A stretch of 64,000 bases of DNA from Mucilaginibacter sp. SJ (GTDB taxonomy: Bacteria; Bacteroidota; Bacteroidia; Sphingobacteriales; Sphingobacteriaceae). Each line of letters begins with the position of its first letter. Within the stretch, counting starts at the first letter, position 1. Below are positions 36,220 through 45,825 of the stretch, one piece after another. The translations under genes and the position numbers were made by a program. Under the pieces are notes generated by a model. It ran no database searches and was not told where the DNA came from. It saw nothing but the letters and a program-made list of their open reading frames with translations. The DNA lies in assembly GCF_028993635.1 (NCBI RefSeq), contig NZ_CP118631.1:1488001-1552000 (forward strand). The letters are read 5' to 3'.

Positions 36220-37262
36220 TGGCCAAGATACTGGTAGTAGATGACGAGCAGGACCTGGAATTACTGATCAGGCAAAAATTCAGAAAAAAGATAAGGGAAG
36301 GCGTGTATGAATTTGTGTTTGCCCAAAATGGTTTTGAAGCGTTAACCCGGTTAAAAGATCATCCGGATATTGATGTAGTGCTGAGCGATATCAATATGCC
36401 CGAGATGGATGGCCTTACCCTGCTTACCAAACTACCTGATGCTAACCCCGTATTAAAAGCAGTAATGGTATCAGCCTATAGTGATATGGATAATATCCGC
36501 ACGGCCATGAACCGGGGTGCGTTTGATTTTGTTTGCAAGCCCGTAAACTTTGAAGATCTCGATATTACCATTGAGAAAACGCTGCAACACGTAATCGAAC
36601 TCAAAAAAACCATGCAGGCCATTAAGGAAAACAACATCCTGCGCATGTATGTGGATGAGAACGTACTCAACTTCATGACCCATAAGGAGTTTGAGAACAG
36701 TTTGCTTAGTAATGAAACTATCGAGGCAACGGTTTTATTCATTGATATTTGCGGCTTTACAGCCATCACTGAGCACGTTGCGGCCAACACCGTTGTAGGT
36801 ATGATCAATAAGTACTTTGATGTAATGGTACAGGAAATCATTGCTCAAAATGGCCACATAGATAAGTTTATGGGTGATGCCGTTATGGCCGTTTTCCGCG
36901 GCGAATATCACCTGGACCGGGCGATTGATGCAGCCCTTGCTGTTCGTGATAAAATGCACGGGGCTGATGAGATCCAGGCTGGCGACAAAACGTTCAAACC
37001 CTCTGTTTCTATCGGTATCAATTCGGGCGAAATGATTTCGGGCAATATTGGTTCGGCAACATTAAAGCGGCTCGATTACACAGTAATTGGCGATGCTGTG
37101 AACCTGGCCCAGCGCCTCCAAACCGTGGCACAAGCCAACCAGATCATTGTAAGCGCCGATGTTTATGAGCAGGCAAAAGGATCTTTCGCCCTCAATAAAA
37201 TTGGTGAGGTAAGCCTCAAGAACAAGTTAAAACCGGTGGAGATTTACGAGGTTGTTGATTAA
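36219..37262 (+). CDS. response regulator with class III adenylate cyclase domain
   Basis: Residues 1-120 form a receiver domain with Asp57 in SDINMPEMDG; a helix links it to a cyclase domain at about 170-347. Metal-binding Asp residues are Asp176 (FIDICGF) and Asp220 (MGDAV). Lys216 and Asp286 fit adenine recognition, and Asn295/Arg299 in VNLAQRL are the transition-state residues. All catalytic positions are present, so it should make cAMP when phosphorylated. Its ATG overlaps the previous TAA by one base (TAATG). Confidence 0.88.
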   Translation: MAKILVVDDEQDLELLIRQKFRKKIREGVYEFVFAQNGFEALTRLKDHPDIDVVLSDINMPEMDGLTLLTKLPDANPVLKAVMVSAYSDMDNIRTAMNRGAFDFVCKPVNFEDLDITIEKTLQHVIELKKTMQAIKENNILRMYVDENVLNFMTHKEFENSLLSNETIEATVLFIDICGFTAITEHVAANTVVGMINKYFDVMVQEIIAQNGHIDKFMGDAVMAVFRGEYHLDRAIDAALAVRDKMHGADEIQAGDKTFKPSVSIGINSGEMISGNIGSATLKRLDYTVIGDAVNLAQRLQTVAQANQIIVSADVYEQAKGSFALNKIGEVSLKNKLKPVEIYEVVD

Positions 37263-37276
37263 TTAAAAAATAGCTA

Positions 37277-37332
37277 CCGCGGGTTTAGCGTAGCGTAACC
37301 CGTGGTGTAGCATCATTGAAGTTTCCAACTTC
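37277..37332. repeat. two intergenic hairpins
   Basis: CCGCGGGTT at 37277-37285 pairs with AACCCGTGG at 37297-37305 with one G-U, and GAAGTT/AACTTC (37318-37332) makes a second stem. Arms match those of a hairpin at 41807. The position between convergent genes also suits transcription termination. Confidence 0.5.
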
Positions 37333-37390
37333 ACCCCATCATTTTTACCATAAATTACAAACGCAGGTCCGGATTAAGCACGCATAACAG

Positions 37391-38029
37391 TTAAAAGTTT
37401 GCAGGTCTGCTACGCTTCACTGCAATTTTGGTATACACTCGCTTCAAGGACTTGCTGTTAGCAGCGTCATTCAATTCGTCGGCCACTGCAAAAGCTTTTG
37501 TAATCAATTCTGCCCATTCCGATGATTCATGTAGCATTTCATTGATCCTATCACCGACGGAGTATATATCCTGATTGGTTATTATATGCAATTTGATGTG
37601 CCCCGGAAGAAGCGTATCGGCATCCCTTCTTCTCATTCTCACAAAATGATATTGGGCCGCCGCAACAGCTTCAATAGCTGCAGAACGTAAATCCACGGCC
37701 TTGTTATCACCAACATTTTTGCGGGCATTGGCGGTGTTAAACGCCCAAACCTTGCCATCAGAGAATGCAACAACAGCCTGTAGTACTGCATAAGTATGCA
37801 TTTCTAATATCAGGGCAAAAGCGGTTTCTTTATCATCGGGCACCTCTATGCCTAAGTCTTCAGGTTTCAGCGCAAATGTCTCTTCTCTCAACTCCAGGTA
37901 TCTATCATAACGATAGTCGGCTATTTCTTCACCCGTCTTGCGGTAACACCTTTTTTGATAATACAGGTAAAGTAATCTTCCGAAATAGAAAAGTGCCAGG
38001 CCTCCAAAGTACCAGTATTCCTCTTTCAT
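37391..38029 (-). CDS. hypothetical protein with N-terminal membrane anchor
   Basis: The 212-residue protein has one hydrophobic segment at about residues 6-24 and a soluble remainder that includes VVAFSDGKVWAFNTANARKNVGD and a HIKLHIITNQD strand. No catalytic motif could be named. It is convergent with the cyclase gene and shows no clear operon partner. Confidence 0.55.
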   Translation of the reverse strand: MKEEYWYFGGLALFYFGRLLYLYYQKRCYRKTGEEIADYRYDRYLELREETFALKPEDLGIEVPDDKETAFALILEMHTYAVLQAVVAFSDGKVWAFNTANARKNVGDNKAVDLRSAAIEAVAAAQYHFVRMRRRDADTLLPGHIKLHIITNQDIYSVGDRINEMLHESSEWAELITKAFAVADELNDAANSKSLKRVYTKIAVKRSRPANF

Positions 38030-38234
38030 TTTGCAGTTTAGGTTGTTGTAAGTATACGTGCCTTGCGGTTGTTGATTTTTTTAACGAGCGCTTAAAATGG
38101 TTTGGCGATTGTATCGCCGGTGCGTTATAAACGCAAACCCACATTAAGCACTCATCACAGATGAGCGCAATAAAGATACAATAGAAAAAGCAAGAAAAAC
38201 TTAAGATTTAAAACTCAGGACTTAAGACTTCCAA

Positions 38235-39113
38235 TTAATGATCCCTCACCTTCTTCTTCAACACCCCGCCTGCGGCTTCTTTAATACTACTTGTAAAAAC
38301 GAATGCCTTTGGGTCAATGCTATGTACGAGGTTTTTTAACCTGCGTACTTCCAAACGGGTTACTACCGTAAAGATGATATCAACCGGTTGATGAACATCA
38401 AAACTTTCTTTCATAAAGCCACGTTCACCTTTGTAAATGGTGATCCCGCGACCGAGTTCCATAACCAGTCTTTCTTTAATAATCTCACTTTGGCCCGAAA
38501 TGATATTTACAGCCGTATACTCCTCTAATCCGTCTATTACAAACGTTATTGTTCGTGATGCAGTGTAATAAGTTAAAATAGAATATAACGCTGTTTGTAA
38601 ACCCAACTCAACGGCTGCTATCAGGAAAATAATAATATTGATACCTAAAATAATTTCGCTAATGGTGAAACTACTGCGTTTTAAGGTGTATAAAGCTAAT
38701 ATCTCGATACCATCCAACGCGCACCCTCCACGAATGGATAGCCCCACGCCCAGGCCCATAAATACGCCACCAAAAATAGACACCAATAGTTTATCCTGGG
38801 TTATTACTGGGTATTCTATAAATTGTAAACATAAGCCAAGTCCAATTACACAAGCAAGCGTTTTTAGTGCAAATGATTTATTAACCTGGAACATGCCCAT
38901 GATAATAAAAGGGATGTTGGCTATGATGATTACATAAGCTATGTTGAAATGATACAGCTCGTGAAGAAGAAGAGAAATACCGGTTACCCCGCCATCAAAG
39001 AAACTGTTAGGTACTAAAAAACCTTTTAGGGCGAACCCACAGAATAAAATGCCGATAATTACTGTGACTACGTCTTTTAAAATTTCTTCAATTTTTAAAC
39101 CCGGTTGTGTCAT
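38235..39113 (-). CDS. YitT family membrane protein with DUF2179 domain
   Basis: A 292-residue protein with about five to six membrane helices (DUF161) including GFLVPNSFFDGGVTGISLLLHEL and GGVFMGLGVGLSIRGGCALDG, and a C-terminal DUF2179 region of about 80 residues (GRGITIYKGERGFM, IIFTVVTRLEVRRLKNLVHSIDPKAFV). Substrate is unknown for the family. It lies 12 bp after the HD gene and is probably co-transcribed with it. Confidence 0.85.
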   Translation of the reverse strand: MTQPGLKIEEILKDVVTVIIGILFCGFALKGFLVPNSFFDGGVTGISLLLHELYHFNIAYVIIIANIPFIIMGMFQVNKSFALKTLACVIGLGLCLQFIEYPVITQDKLLVSIFGGVFMGLGVGLSIRGGCALDGIEILALYTLKRSSFTISEIILGINIIIFLIAAVELGLQTALYSILTYYTASRTITFVIDGLEEYTAVNIISGQSEIIKERLVMELGRGITIYKGERGFMKESFDVHQPVDIIFTVVTRLEVRRLKNLVHSIDPKAFVFTSSIKEAAGGVLKKKVRDH

Positions 39114-39125
39114 TAATAGCAGTAT

Positions 39126-39701
39126 TTAAATTTTTTTTGTGATAATTTTCAAATGCTCGTTTTTACCTTCAGCCCTGAGCCTGAGTGCGGTTTGGGTGAA
39201 ATATCGATGGCTTTGCAGGAATTTCACCTGCTGCCTGTCCCACTCCAATTCCGATTCAAGGTGATCTGTAATTACAAGTTCCGAAAATAACCTTTTACTA
39301 AGGATAAAAAAATCATTTCGGCCCAAATAATCCAAATCGGCATCACAAATTATCCGGCCCAAATGATTGTGAGGGCTTTGCGGCATTTTGGTTGCCATAA
39401 TAATATCGCAAACCTGCTCAATTTCATCATTGGTAAAACCAAATTGCGGTAAATATTGTCGTGCGTTTTTGCAGGAACCAACCTCGTGATTGACCTGACC
39501 GTACAAAAAACCTGAATCATGATAGTAAGCGGCCGTAAGTAATAGCTCCAATTCGTCTTCGATTATCCCCTCACCCGCCGCAATTTGTTTTGCAGCAGTA
39601 TAAACATCAAGCGCATGATCAGCATTATGGTAATGAAAATGTTCGGGGAGTTCTTTCTTTATTTTGTCGAGGATAAAGTCCCCGGCTTGTTCTACTTGCA
39701 T
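39126..39701 (-). CDS. HD-domain phosphohydrolase
   Basis: This 191-residue all-helical protein carries the metal-binding His29 in HNADHALDV and the HD pair His61-Asp62 in YYHDSGF; a further acidic site is in ICDADLDYLG. HD proteins cleave phosphate esters, often of nucleotides. The substrate is unknown. Confidence 0.8.
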   Translation of the reverse strand: MQVEQAGDFILDKIKKELPEHFHYHNADHALDVYTAAKQIAAGEGIIEDELELLLTAAYYHDSGFLYGQVNHEVGSCKNARQYLPQFGFTNDEIEQVCDIIMATKMPQSPHNHLGRIICDADLDYLGRNDFFILSKRLFSELVITDHLESELEWDRQQVKFLQSHRYFTQTALRLRAEGKNEHLKIITKKI

Positions 39702-39820
39702 TCAGTATTTATAATAGGCGCTAATATATTAATTTGAGGGATACTGATATTAGCAAAATTCAAAACCGCGAAGACATATTACCATGCCTCTGCCCTGCAC
39801 AAATTAATTATCTTAGCAAA

Positions 39821-41056
39821 ATGAACAGCTGGTTTAAAAACTATAAAGGCATCATCCTATTAATAACAGGTATCATCATTGGCAGTATTGCCGGGGCTGT
39901 TTTAGGCGATAAAGTTGGAGTGATCAAGCCCATTGGCGATATTTTCCTGAACCTGCTGTTCACTGCCGTTGTGCCGCTGGTTTTCTTTGCTATAGCATCA
40001 GCTATTGCTGCGTTAGACAGCTCACAAAGGTTGGGGAAACTGCTGGGCGTTACTTCACTGGTGTTTGTATCAACAGTGATAGTCGCTGCTATCGTGACTA
40101 TCATTGCCATCTGGATCTTCCCAATCCATCAGCACCTCGTGGCCAGCCCAATTACCGAAACCATCACTAAAAAACCTTTTGGCGATCAGCTAACCAGCCT
40201 CTTTACCACGAGCGAATTTTACCAGCTGTTATCCCGCAAAAGCATGCTGGCCATGATCATTTTTGCGGTGATCACCGGCTTTGCTACACTGCATGCAGGC
40301 GAAAAAGGCAAAGCGTTTGCCGGCTTTTTACATAGCGGTAACGAGGTGTTTAAGAATATTTTTAGTCTTATCATGAAAATTGGCCCTATTGGACTGGGCG
40401 CTTATTTTGCTTACCAGGTTGGAGTGTTCGGGCCGCAGCTCTTTGGCGGCTACGCGCGATCGATGGCATTATATTATGGAGTTGGCGCTTTTTATTACCT
40501 GGCGATATTCAGTCTGTATGCTTTTATCGCCGGTGGTGTTAACGCGTTTAAGCGATACTGGAAAAATAATATAATACCTTCGGCTACTGCTGTGGGTACC
40601 TGCAGCAGCATTGCAACCATCCCGGCAAATTTGGATGCCGCAAAAAAAATGGGAATCTCTGATGCTATTGCCAATATTACTATCCCGCTTGGCGGCACTT
40701 TGCATAAAGATGGTTCAAGTATTTCGTCAATAGTAAAAATGGCTGTAGTATTTGCCCTGTTCGGTAAAAGCTTTGACAACGCTGAAACTATTATCATTGC
40801 CCTTGCTATGACAGTTTTAGTAAGCCTGGTTGAAGGTGGTATACCCAATGGCGGTTACATTGGTGAGTTGCTTTTTATTTCGGCTTATGGTTTCCCGCCG
40901 GAGGCGCTCCCGCCGGCCATTATCATTGGTACGCTGGTTGACCCAATGGCCACATTGTTGAATGCAACCGGCGATACGGCTGCTGCCATGCTGGTAGCCC
41001 GCTTTACGGAAGGAAAGGACTGGATGAAACCGCCCCCCTACAATAGAGAACTATAA
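39821..41056 (+). CDS. dicarboxylate/amino acid:cation symporter (DAACS)
   Basis: The start at ATG 39821 leads straight into the first helix (NYKGIILLITG); the frame open further upstream has no ATG close by and no helix. The 412-residue protein has 8 membrane helices, the serine-rich TCSSIATIPANL hairpin, SIPLGGTLHKDGSSI-like motif and VDPMATLLNATGD in helix 8, matching the GltPh/DctA family. It imports C4-dicarboxylate or glutamate with Na+ or H+. Confidence 0.85.
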   Translation: MNSWFKNYKGIILLITGIIIGSIAGAVLGDKVGVIKPIGDIFLNLLFTAVVPLVFFAIASAIAALDSSQRLGKLLGVTSLVFVSTVIVAAIVTIIAIWIFPIHQHLVASPITETITKKPFGDQLTSLFTTSEFYQLLSRKSMLAMIIFAVITGFATLHAGEKGKAFAGFLHSGNEVFKNIFSLIMKIGPIGLGAYFAYQVGVFGPQLFGGYARSMALYYGVGAFYYLAIFSLYAFIAGGVNAFKRYWKNNIIPSATAVGTCSSIATIPANLDAAKKMGISDAIANITIPLGGTLHKDGSSISSIVKMAVVFALFGKSFDNAETIIIALAMTVLVSLVEGGIPNGGYIGELLFISAYGFPPEALPPAIIIGTLVDPMATLLNATGDTAAAMLVARFTEGKDWMKPPPYNREL

Positions 41057-41113
41057 CATATTCAATAAAGGTTTATTATATTGGCGTATAAATAAACCTT
41101 TTGCACTACCTGT

Positions 41114-41728
41114 ATGCTTCACATTCTTTACATTATAGCCATTATTGCTGAGGCCATGACGGCGGCACTCTCTGCCGGGCGAAGAGATATGGATTGGGTT
41201 GGCGTTTGTATTATTGCCTGGGTTACGGCATTAGGCGGCGGCACCGTTCGCAACATATTGTTTAATCATTACCCCATGAGTTGGGTTGAACATCCCGAGT
41301 ATTTAGTGATCACCGCAGCAGCAGCCATATTAGCCGCTGTTATTGCCCGCCTCATGACCAAAATGAAAACGCTGTTCCTTTATCTTGATGCCTTGGGATT
41401 GGTGGTATTCACTATCATCGGCTGCCAGATAGCGGAGCAAATTGATCTGCCCTGGCTTATCATTTTGCTAAGCGGCATGATAACCGGCTGTGCAGGCGGT
41501 GTGCTTCGCGATGTTTTGTGTAATGAAGTACCTTTGCTGTTCCGTAAGGAGGTTTACGCCAGTGCATCCATTGTAACTGGGGCATGCTATTTAGGTCTCG
41601 AACATATGGGTGCGCCCAATGGGGTGGCAATTGTAATAGCTTGTGTTATTGGCCTTGCATTACGTTTATTTTCTATCAAATACAACTGGCAAATGCCCAA
41701 GTTTGTGTACCGGGAAGAATGGCATTAA
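41114..41728 (+). CDS. TRIC/UPF0126 family cation channel
   Basis: The 204-residue protein has seven hydrophobic helices in two similar halves; each half has a glycine-rich core (ALGGGTVRNILF and GCAGGVLRDVLC), the two-repeat signature of UPF0126/TRIC proteins, which form trimeric K+-permeable channels. The repeat and length fit the family exactly. Confidence 0.88.
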   Translation: MLHILYIIAIIAEAMTAALSAGRRDMDWVGVCIIAWVTALGGGTVRNILFNHYPMSWVEHPEYLVITAAAAILAAVIARLMTKMKTLFLYLDALGLVVFTIIGCQIAEQIDLPWLIILLSGMITGCAGGVLRDVLCNEVPLLFRKEVYASASIVTGACYLGLEHMGAPNGVAIVIACVIGLALRLFSIKYNWQMPKFVYREEWH

Positions 41729-41775
41729 TTCTTGATTTCGGAATTGGGATTTTCGATTTCGGATTTTGTTTTTAC

Positions 41776-41821
41776 GTCAGCTGAAAGCTGACAGGATGGT
41801 TCACCACGGGCTGAAAGCCCG
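41776..41821. repeat. two GCTGAAAGC hairpins
   Basis: GTCAGCT-gaa-AGCTGAC (41776-41792) and CGGGCT-gaa-AGCCCG (41807-41821) are perfect stems with the same GAA loop. The second resembles the hairpin at 37277. They look like copies of an intergenic repeat. Confidence 0.55.
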
Positions 41822-41836
41822 CGGCAGTAGCCGTTT

Positions 41837-41873
41837 AACAACCAAGGCGAGGATTTACCTCGCCTTGGTTGTT
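41837..41873. terminator. bidirectional terminator hairpin
   Basis: A 16-bp perfect stem (41837-41852 with 41858-41873) around a 5-nt loop lies between the convergent TRIC and GH92 genes. On each side A/T runs follow weakly. Confidence 0.75.
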
Positions 41874-41915
41874 ATTAAAATATCTACCATTGTTCACCCT
41901 TCAGGGGTTAGGGGG

Positions 41916-44195
41916 CTACTCCGTACTCAACGAATATGGAACATCACTTACCTTCACGCCTCTTGCCTTATTAGGCTGAGGAGCCATATTAAAGTTAAGT
42001 ACCGCTCCTTTTTTAAGTTCCGAATGGCTTAACCAGGTTAAATCATATGGCTTGCCGCTAACGTTTAACGTATTGATATATTTATTAGCCGGGCTGTTGT
42101 TAGCTGCATTGATCACTACCTTTTTACCGTTCTCAAGGTTTAGCGTAATTTTCTTAAACAGTGGTGTACCCAAAACGTACTGATCACTGGCCGGCGTTAC
42201 CGGGTAAAAACCCATGGCCGAGAACACATACCAGGCCGATGTTTGGCCGTTGTCCTCATCACCGCAATAACCATCCGGAGTAGCTTTGTATAACTTCTCC
42301 ATAGCATCACGCACATGGAACTGGGTTTTCCATGGTTCACCTGCATAATTGTACAAGTAAATCATATGTTGAATAGGCTGGTTGCCGTGGGCGTATTGCC
42401 CCATATTCATGATCTGCATTTCACGGATCTCGTGAATGGTTTCGCCATAATAGCTATCGTCAAATACCGGGGGCATGGTAAATACCGAATCCAGTTTGGC
42501 GATAAATTTCTGCCTGCCGCCCATCAGGTCAATCAGGCCCTGCATATCCTGAAAAACGCTCCAACTGTAATGCCAGCTGTTACCTTCGGTAAACGCATCG
42601 CCCCATTTAAACGGACTGAATGGTTTTTCAAAAGTACCATCCTGGTTTTTACCGCGCATCAGTTTTGTTTCCGGATCAAACAGGTTTTTATAATTCATGG
42701 CACGTTTTTTATAAATACCAATCTCCGATTCGGGTTTGCCCAGTGCTTTACCTAATTTATAAATGGCAAAATCATCATATGCATATTCCAATGTACGGGC
42801 AGCATTCTCATTAATTTTAACATCATAAGGCACATAACCTAATTTATTATAGTACTCCACCCCCTGTCTGCCCGTAGCCTGCGGACCAGCATTGTTAGCG
42901 CCGTGTACCAAAGCATCCCATAAGATGTTGATATCGTAACCACGCAAACCTTTTAAATAAGCTTCAGACACCACTGATGCCGAGTTATTACCGATCATCA
43001 CAGCCGAATAACCAGGGCTTGACCATTCAGGCAGCCATCCACCTTCTTTATAATCATTGATGAGGCCTTCCTGCATTTCTTTGTTGATGGATGGATAAAC
43101 CAGGTTCAGGAAGGGATACAACGCCCTAAAGGTATCCCAAAAGCCCGTTCCCGCGAATTTATAACCGGGGAATACTTTACCTGTAGATGCGCTATAGTGT
43201 ACAATCTTGTTATCCTTATCTATCTCATATAATTTGTTCGGGAAGAAAACCATGCGGTAAAAACATGAGTAAAAAGTGCGCATCTGGTCGACAGAGCCAC
43301 CTTCAACCTGTAAATGGTTCAATGTTTTGTTCCAAACGGCTTTGGCTTTTTGGCAGGTTACATCAAAGCTGTCTTTACCCTGCTCACGCTCCAGGTTTAG
43401 CTCGGCCTGTTCAATGCTGATGAATGATGAAGCTACGCGCAAATGAACCTTTTCGCCTTGAGTTGTTTTAAAACCTATCAAAGCACTTGCGTGCTCAGCT
43501 TTTAGTTCCAGGCCATCGGCCTGGGTAGTATCGCTGAAAGTATGCGCATAGGTGATTGGCTTATCTACATAAATAACAAAATAGTTTTTAAAGTTTTTAA
43601 GCGGGCCGCGCGCATATTTGGTTGAGTAGCCTACAATCTTCTTCTGATCGGGCATGATCTTTACATATGAGCCTTTGTTCAGCGCATCAATTACAATAAA
43701 AGAGCTATCAGTTTTAGGATAAGTAAACCTGAATTGTGCCGAACGCTCGGTTGGAGTAATTTCGGTAGTTACATCATGATCGGCCAGGTACACACTATAA
43801 TAGTATGGTTTGGCAGTTTCGGCTTTGTGTGAAAACCAGCTCGCCCTCTTATTTTGGCTTACTACTGCATGTTTGGTAACCGGCATAATGGCAAACTGCC
43901 CATAGTCGTTCATCCATGGTGATGGCTGGTGGGTTTGTTTAAAACCGCGGATCTTGTGCGCGTCGTAAGTATACGCCCATCCATCGCCCATAACGCCGGT
44001 TTGCGGTGTCCAGAAATTCATCCCCCAGGGAAGGGCAATAGCGGGATAAGTGTTACCATTTGAAAGGTCGTAGTGCGAATCGGTACCCATCAACGGATTG
44101 ATGTATTCAACAGGATCGATAACCTTATTTACCTGCTGAGCAAAAGTACCCGACGCCAACAACACTGATGTGATAAGTACCAGGGCTTTTTTCAT
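41916..44195 (-). CDS. GH92 family alpha-mannosidase, secreted
   Basis: The 759-residue enzyme has a signal peptide (about 1-19, ending SGTFAQ). GH92 landmarks include MGTDSHYDLSNGNTYP near the N-terminus, GTGFWDTFRALYPF in the middle, and the catalytic CGDEDNGQTSAWYVFSAMG near residue 660, whose Asp residues act as base with Ca2+. GH92 enzymes are Ca2+-dependent exo-alpha-mannosidases. It is the last gene of the SusCD locus and indicates an alpha-mannose-containing glycan. A terminator separates it from susD, so it may have its own promoter. Confidence 0.92.
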   Translation of the reverse strand: MKKALVLITSVLLASGTFAQQVNKVIDPVEYINPLMGTDSHYDLSNGNTYPAIALPWGMNFWTPQTGVMGDGWAYTYDAHKIRGFKQTHQPSPWMNDYGQFAIMPVTKHAVVSQNKRASWFSHKAETAKPYYYSVYLADHDVTTEITPTERSAQFRFTYPKTDSSFIVIDALNKGSYVKIMPDQKKIVGYSTKYARGPLKNFKNYFVIYVDKPITYAHTFSDTTQADGLELKAEHASALIGFKTTQGEKVHLRVASSFISIEQAELNLEREQGKDSFDVTCQKAKAVWNKTLNHLQVEGGSVDQMRTFYSCFYRMVFFPNKLYEIDKDNKIVHYSASTGKVFPGYKFAGTGFWDTFRALYPFLNLVYPSINKEMQEGLINDYKEGGWLPEWSSPGYSAVMIGNNSASVVSEAYLKGLRGYDINILWDALVHGANNAGPQATGRQGVEYYNKLGYVPYDVKINENAARTLEYAYDDFAIYKLGKALGKPESEIGIYKKRAMNYKNLFDPETKLMRGKNQDGTFEKPFSPFKWGDAFTEGNSWHYSWSVFQDMQGLIDLMGGRQKFIAKLDSVFTMPPVFDDSYYGETIHEIREMQIMNMGQYAHGNQPIQHMIYLYNYAGEPWKTQFHVRDAMEKLYKATPDGYCGDEDNGQTSAWYVFSAMGFYPVTPASDQYVLGTPLFKKITLNLENGKKVVINAANNSPANKYINTLNVSGKPYDLTWLSHSELKKGAVLNFNMAPQPNKARGVKVSDVPYSLSTE

Positions 44196-44243
44196 TGTTT
44201 AAATATTTGATTTTTGATGAAACGTTTTACCAGCCGTAAATAT

Positions 44244-44273
44244 AAAAGACTGGCTTGATATAGCCAGTCTTTT
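44244..44273 (-). terminator. terminator between susD-like and GH92 genes
   Basis: A 12-bp perfect stem (AAAAGACTGGCT with AGCCAGTCTTTT) and a 6-nt loop, with TTTATATTT following on the minus strand, lies 25 bp after the SusD stop. Confidence 0.75.
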
Positions 44274-44297
44274 AAGTGTATTATTTGCATTATACAA

Positions 44298-45800
44298 TTA
44301 CCAACCCGGATTTTGGGTTAATTTACTGTTAGTGCTGATTTCACGCTGTGGTATAGGCCACAGGTAATATTGAGTTTTAAAGGTTACGCCCTGCTCTGTT
44401 TGCGAAGCGGTAGGGTCGGCAAAAGTGTTTGATTGCGGCAGGTAGGCCATATGGGTACGCTGCATATCAAAGTATGCCTTATTTTCATAAGCGAGTTCAT
44501 GATAGCGCTCCCTCCAGATTGCCTGGCGGAAGGTATCTTTGGTTAAATTACTCAATGGCGCAAGTTTAGCGCGTGCACGGATAGCATTAACAGCGGCATA
44601 AGCTTCAGCAGTTGGCCCGCTCACCTCATTAGTTGCTTCAGCATAGATCAACTGAGCTTCGGGCAAACGCAATAAAGTCCAGTTCTCATCACTTCGACCG
44701 CTTTGAGCCGCACTTTCAACATGGAAGTATTTGTAAAGCGCATGTTCGCCAAACTGAATGATGTTGCCGGGGTTACCATATTGAGGATAGCTTGAGAAAT
44801 AAAACTGGCGTTCCTGGATACGAAGGTCGCCTGCCTCATAACTTGCCACAAACTGGTTAGTTGGGATCATAGCACCCAGGTGGTCGCCATACGCACCAAC
44901 CAACAGGTTAAATGGAATAGTTAGCTGAGGGATAGCATTAGTTTGAGTACCTACCAGGTAATTGATCTGGAATATTAATTCCTGCTGATTTTTGTGCGCA
45001 TTATCATGCAGGAATGCATAATCAGAAAACAAAGAGTACCAACCTAAAACAGGCTCAATTTCTGATGCTGCCTTGGCATAGTTTTCGGTTTGTTTTAGCG
45101 GGAAGCCTGCTGTTGTTAAGTAAACGCTGGCCAATAAGGTTTTAACAGCCCCCAATGAAACGCGACCGGTTGCATCAGTATTTGGCATGCCTGATGCTTC
45201 GGCTGCCTGTAAATCGCTGACGATTTGTTTATAAACATCGGCCACAGGTGTACGTGAAGGATACAGATCAGGGCTGCTCACTGTTTGCGATGCGGTAATC
45301 AGCGGAACATCGCCATATAAACGCACCAGGTGGTAATAATAAAATGCCCTGAAAAAGTAAGCTTCACCTATCAGTTTCTTTTTTAATCCATCATCCATAG
45401 GTGATATGCCTGGGATCTTTTCAATGGCAAGATTTGCATTTGCGATACCCTTGTAGCAGTTGTACCATACTGTTTCAAAACCAGGATTAACTGCATCGGT
45501 ACGCTGATGGATCACATTACCATTGTTTACGCTCTGTCCTAACGAAGTGGCATGGCCGGCAAACAACTCCAGTGTAATAAAAGGGCTCTCACCGTAAGCA
45601 TCTCCATTTTGGAAAAAATACATTACGTTATATAAGCCGTTTACAAAGGTTTGGGCCTGGTTTGAGCTGGCAAAATAACTATCCTTAACAAAGTTGCTCT
45701 TATTTTTTTCATCGAGATATTTTTTGCAACCACTGCCTGTAGCAGCAGCAAGGATAAGTAACAAACCACCTACCCTGTATTTTTTAAAGTTAAATTTCAT
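44298..45800 (-). CDS. SusD-like glycan-binding lipoprotein
   Basis: Start 45800 puts a lipoprotein signal (GGLLLILAAATGSGC, Cys25) at the N-terminus. The 500-residue protein has the TPR-like helical SusD fold: KKYLDEKNKS, FVNGLYNVMY, AEAYFFRAFYYYHLVRLYGDVPL, VNAIRARAKLA and a C-terminal LWPIPQREIS...LTQNPGW end. It sits on the outer membrane over the SusC channel and captures oligosaccharides. It begins 25 bp after the SusC stop. Confidence 0.93.
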   Translation of the reverse strand: MKFNFKKYRVGGLLLILAAATGSGCKKYLDEKNKSNFVKDSYFASSNQAQTFVNGLYNVMYFFQNGDAYGESPFITLELFAGHATSLGQSVNNGNVIHQRTDAVNPGFETVWYNCYKGIANANLAIEKIPGISPMDDGLKKKLIGEAYFFRAFYYYHLVRLYGDVPLITASQTVSSPDLYPSRTPVADVYKQIVSDLQAAEASGMPNTDATGRVSLGAVKTLLASVYLTTAGFPLKQTENYAKAASEIEPVLGWYSLFSDYAFLHDNAHKNQQELIFQINYLVGTQTNAIPQLTIPFNLLVGAYGDHLGAMIPTNQFVASYEAGDLRIQERQFYFSSYPQYGNPGNIIQFGEHALYKYFHVESAAQSGRSDENWTLLRLPEAQLIYAEATNEVSGPTAEAYAAVNAIRARAKLAPLSNLTKDTFRQAIWRERYHELAYENKAYFDMQRTHMAYLPQSNTFADPTASQTEQGVTFKTQYYLWPIPQREISTNSKLTQNPGW

Positions 45801-45825
45801 AATATGATGTTTTAACATTTTTTAA

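Noticed and set aside
39734..39820. Longer N-terminus for the dicarboxylate symporter
   Set aside because: The extension has no ATG start and no helix; ATG 39821 leads straight into the first membrane span.
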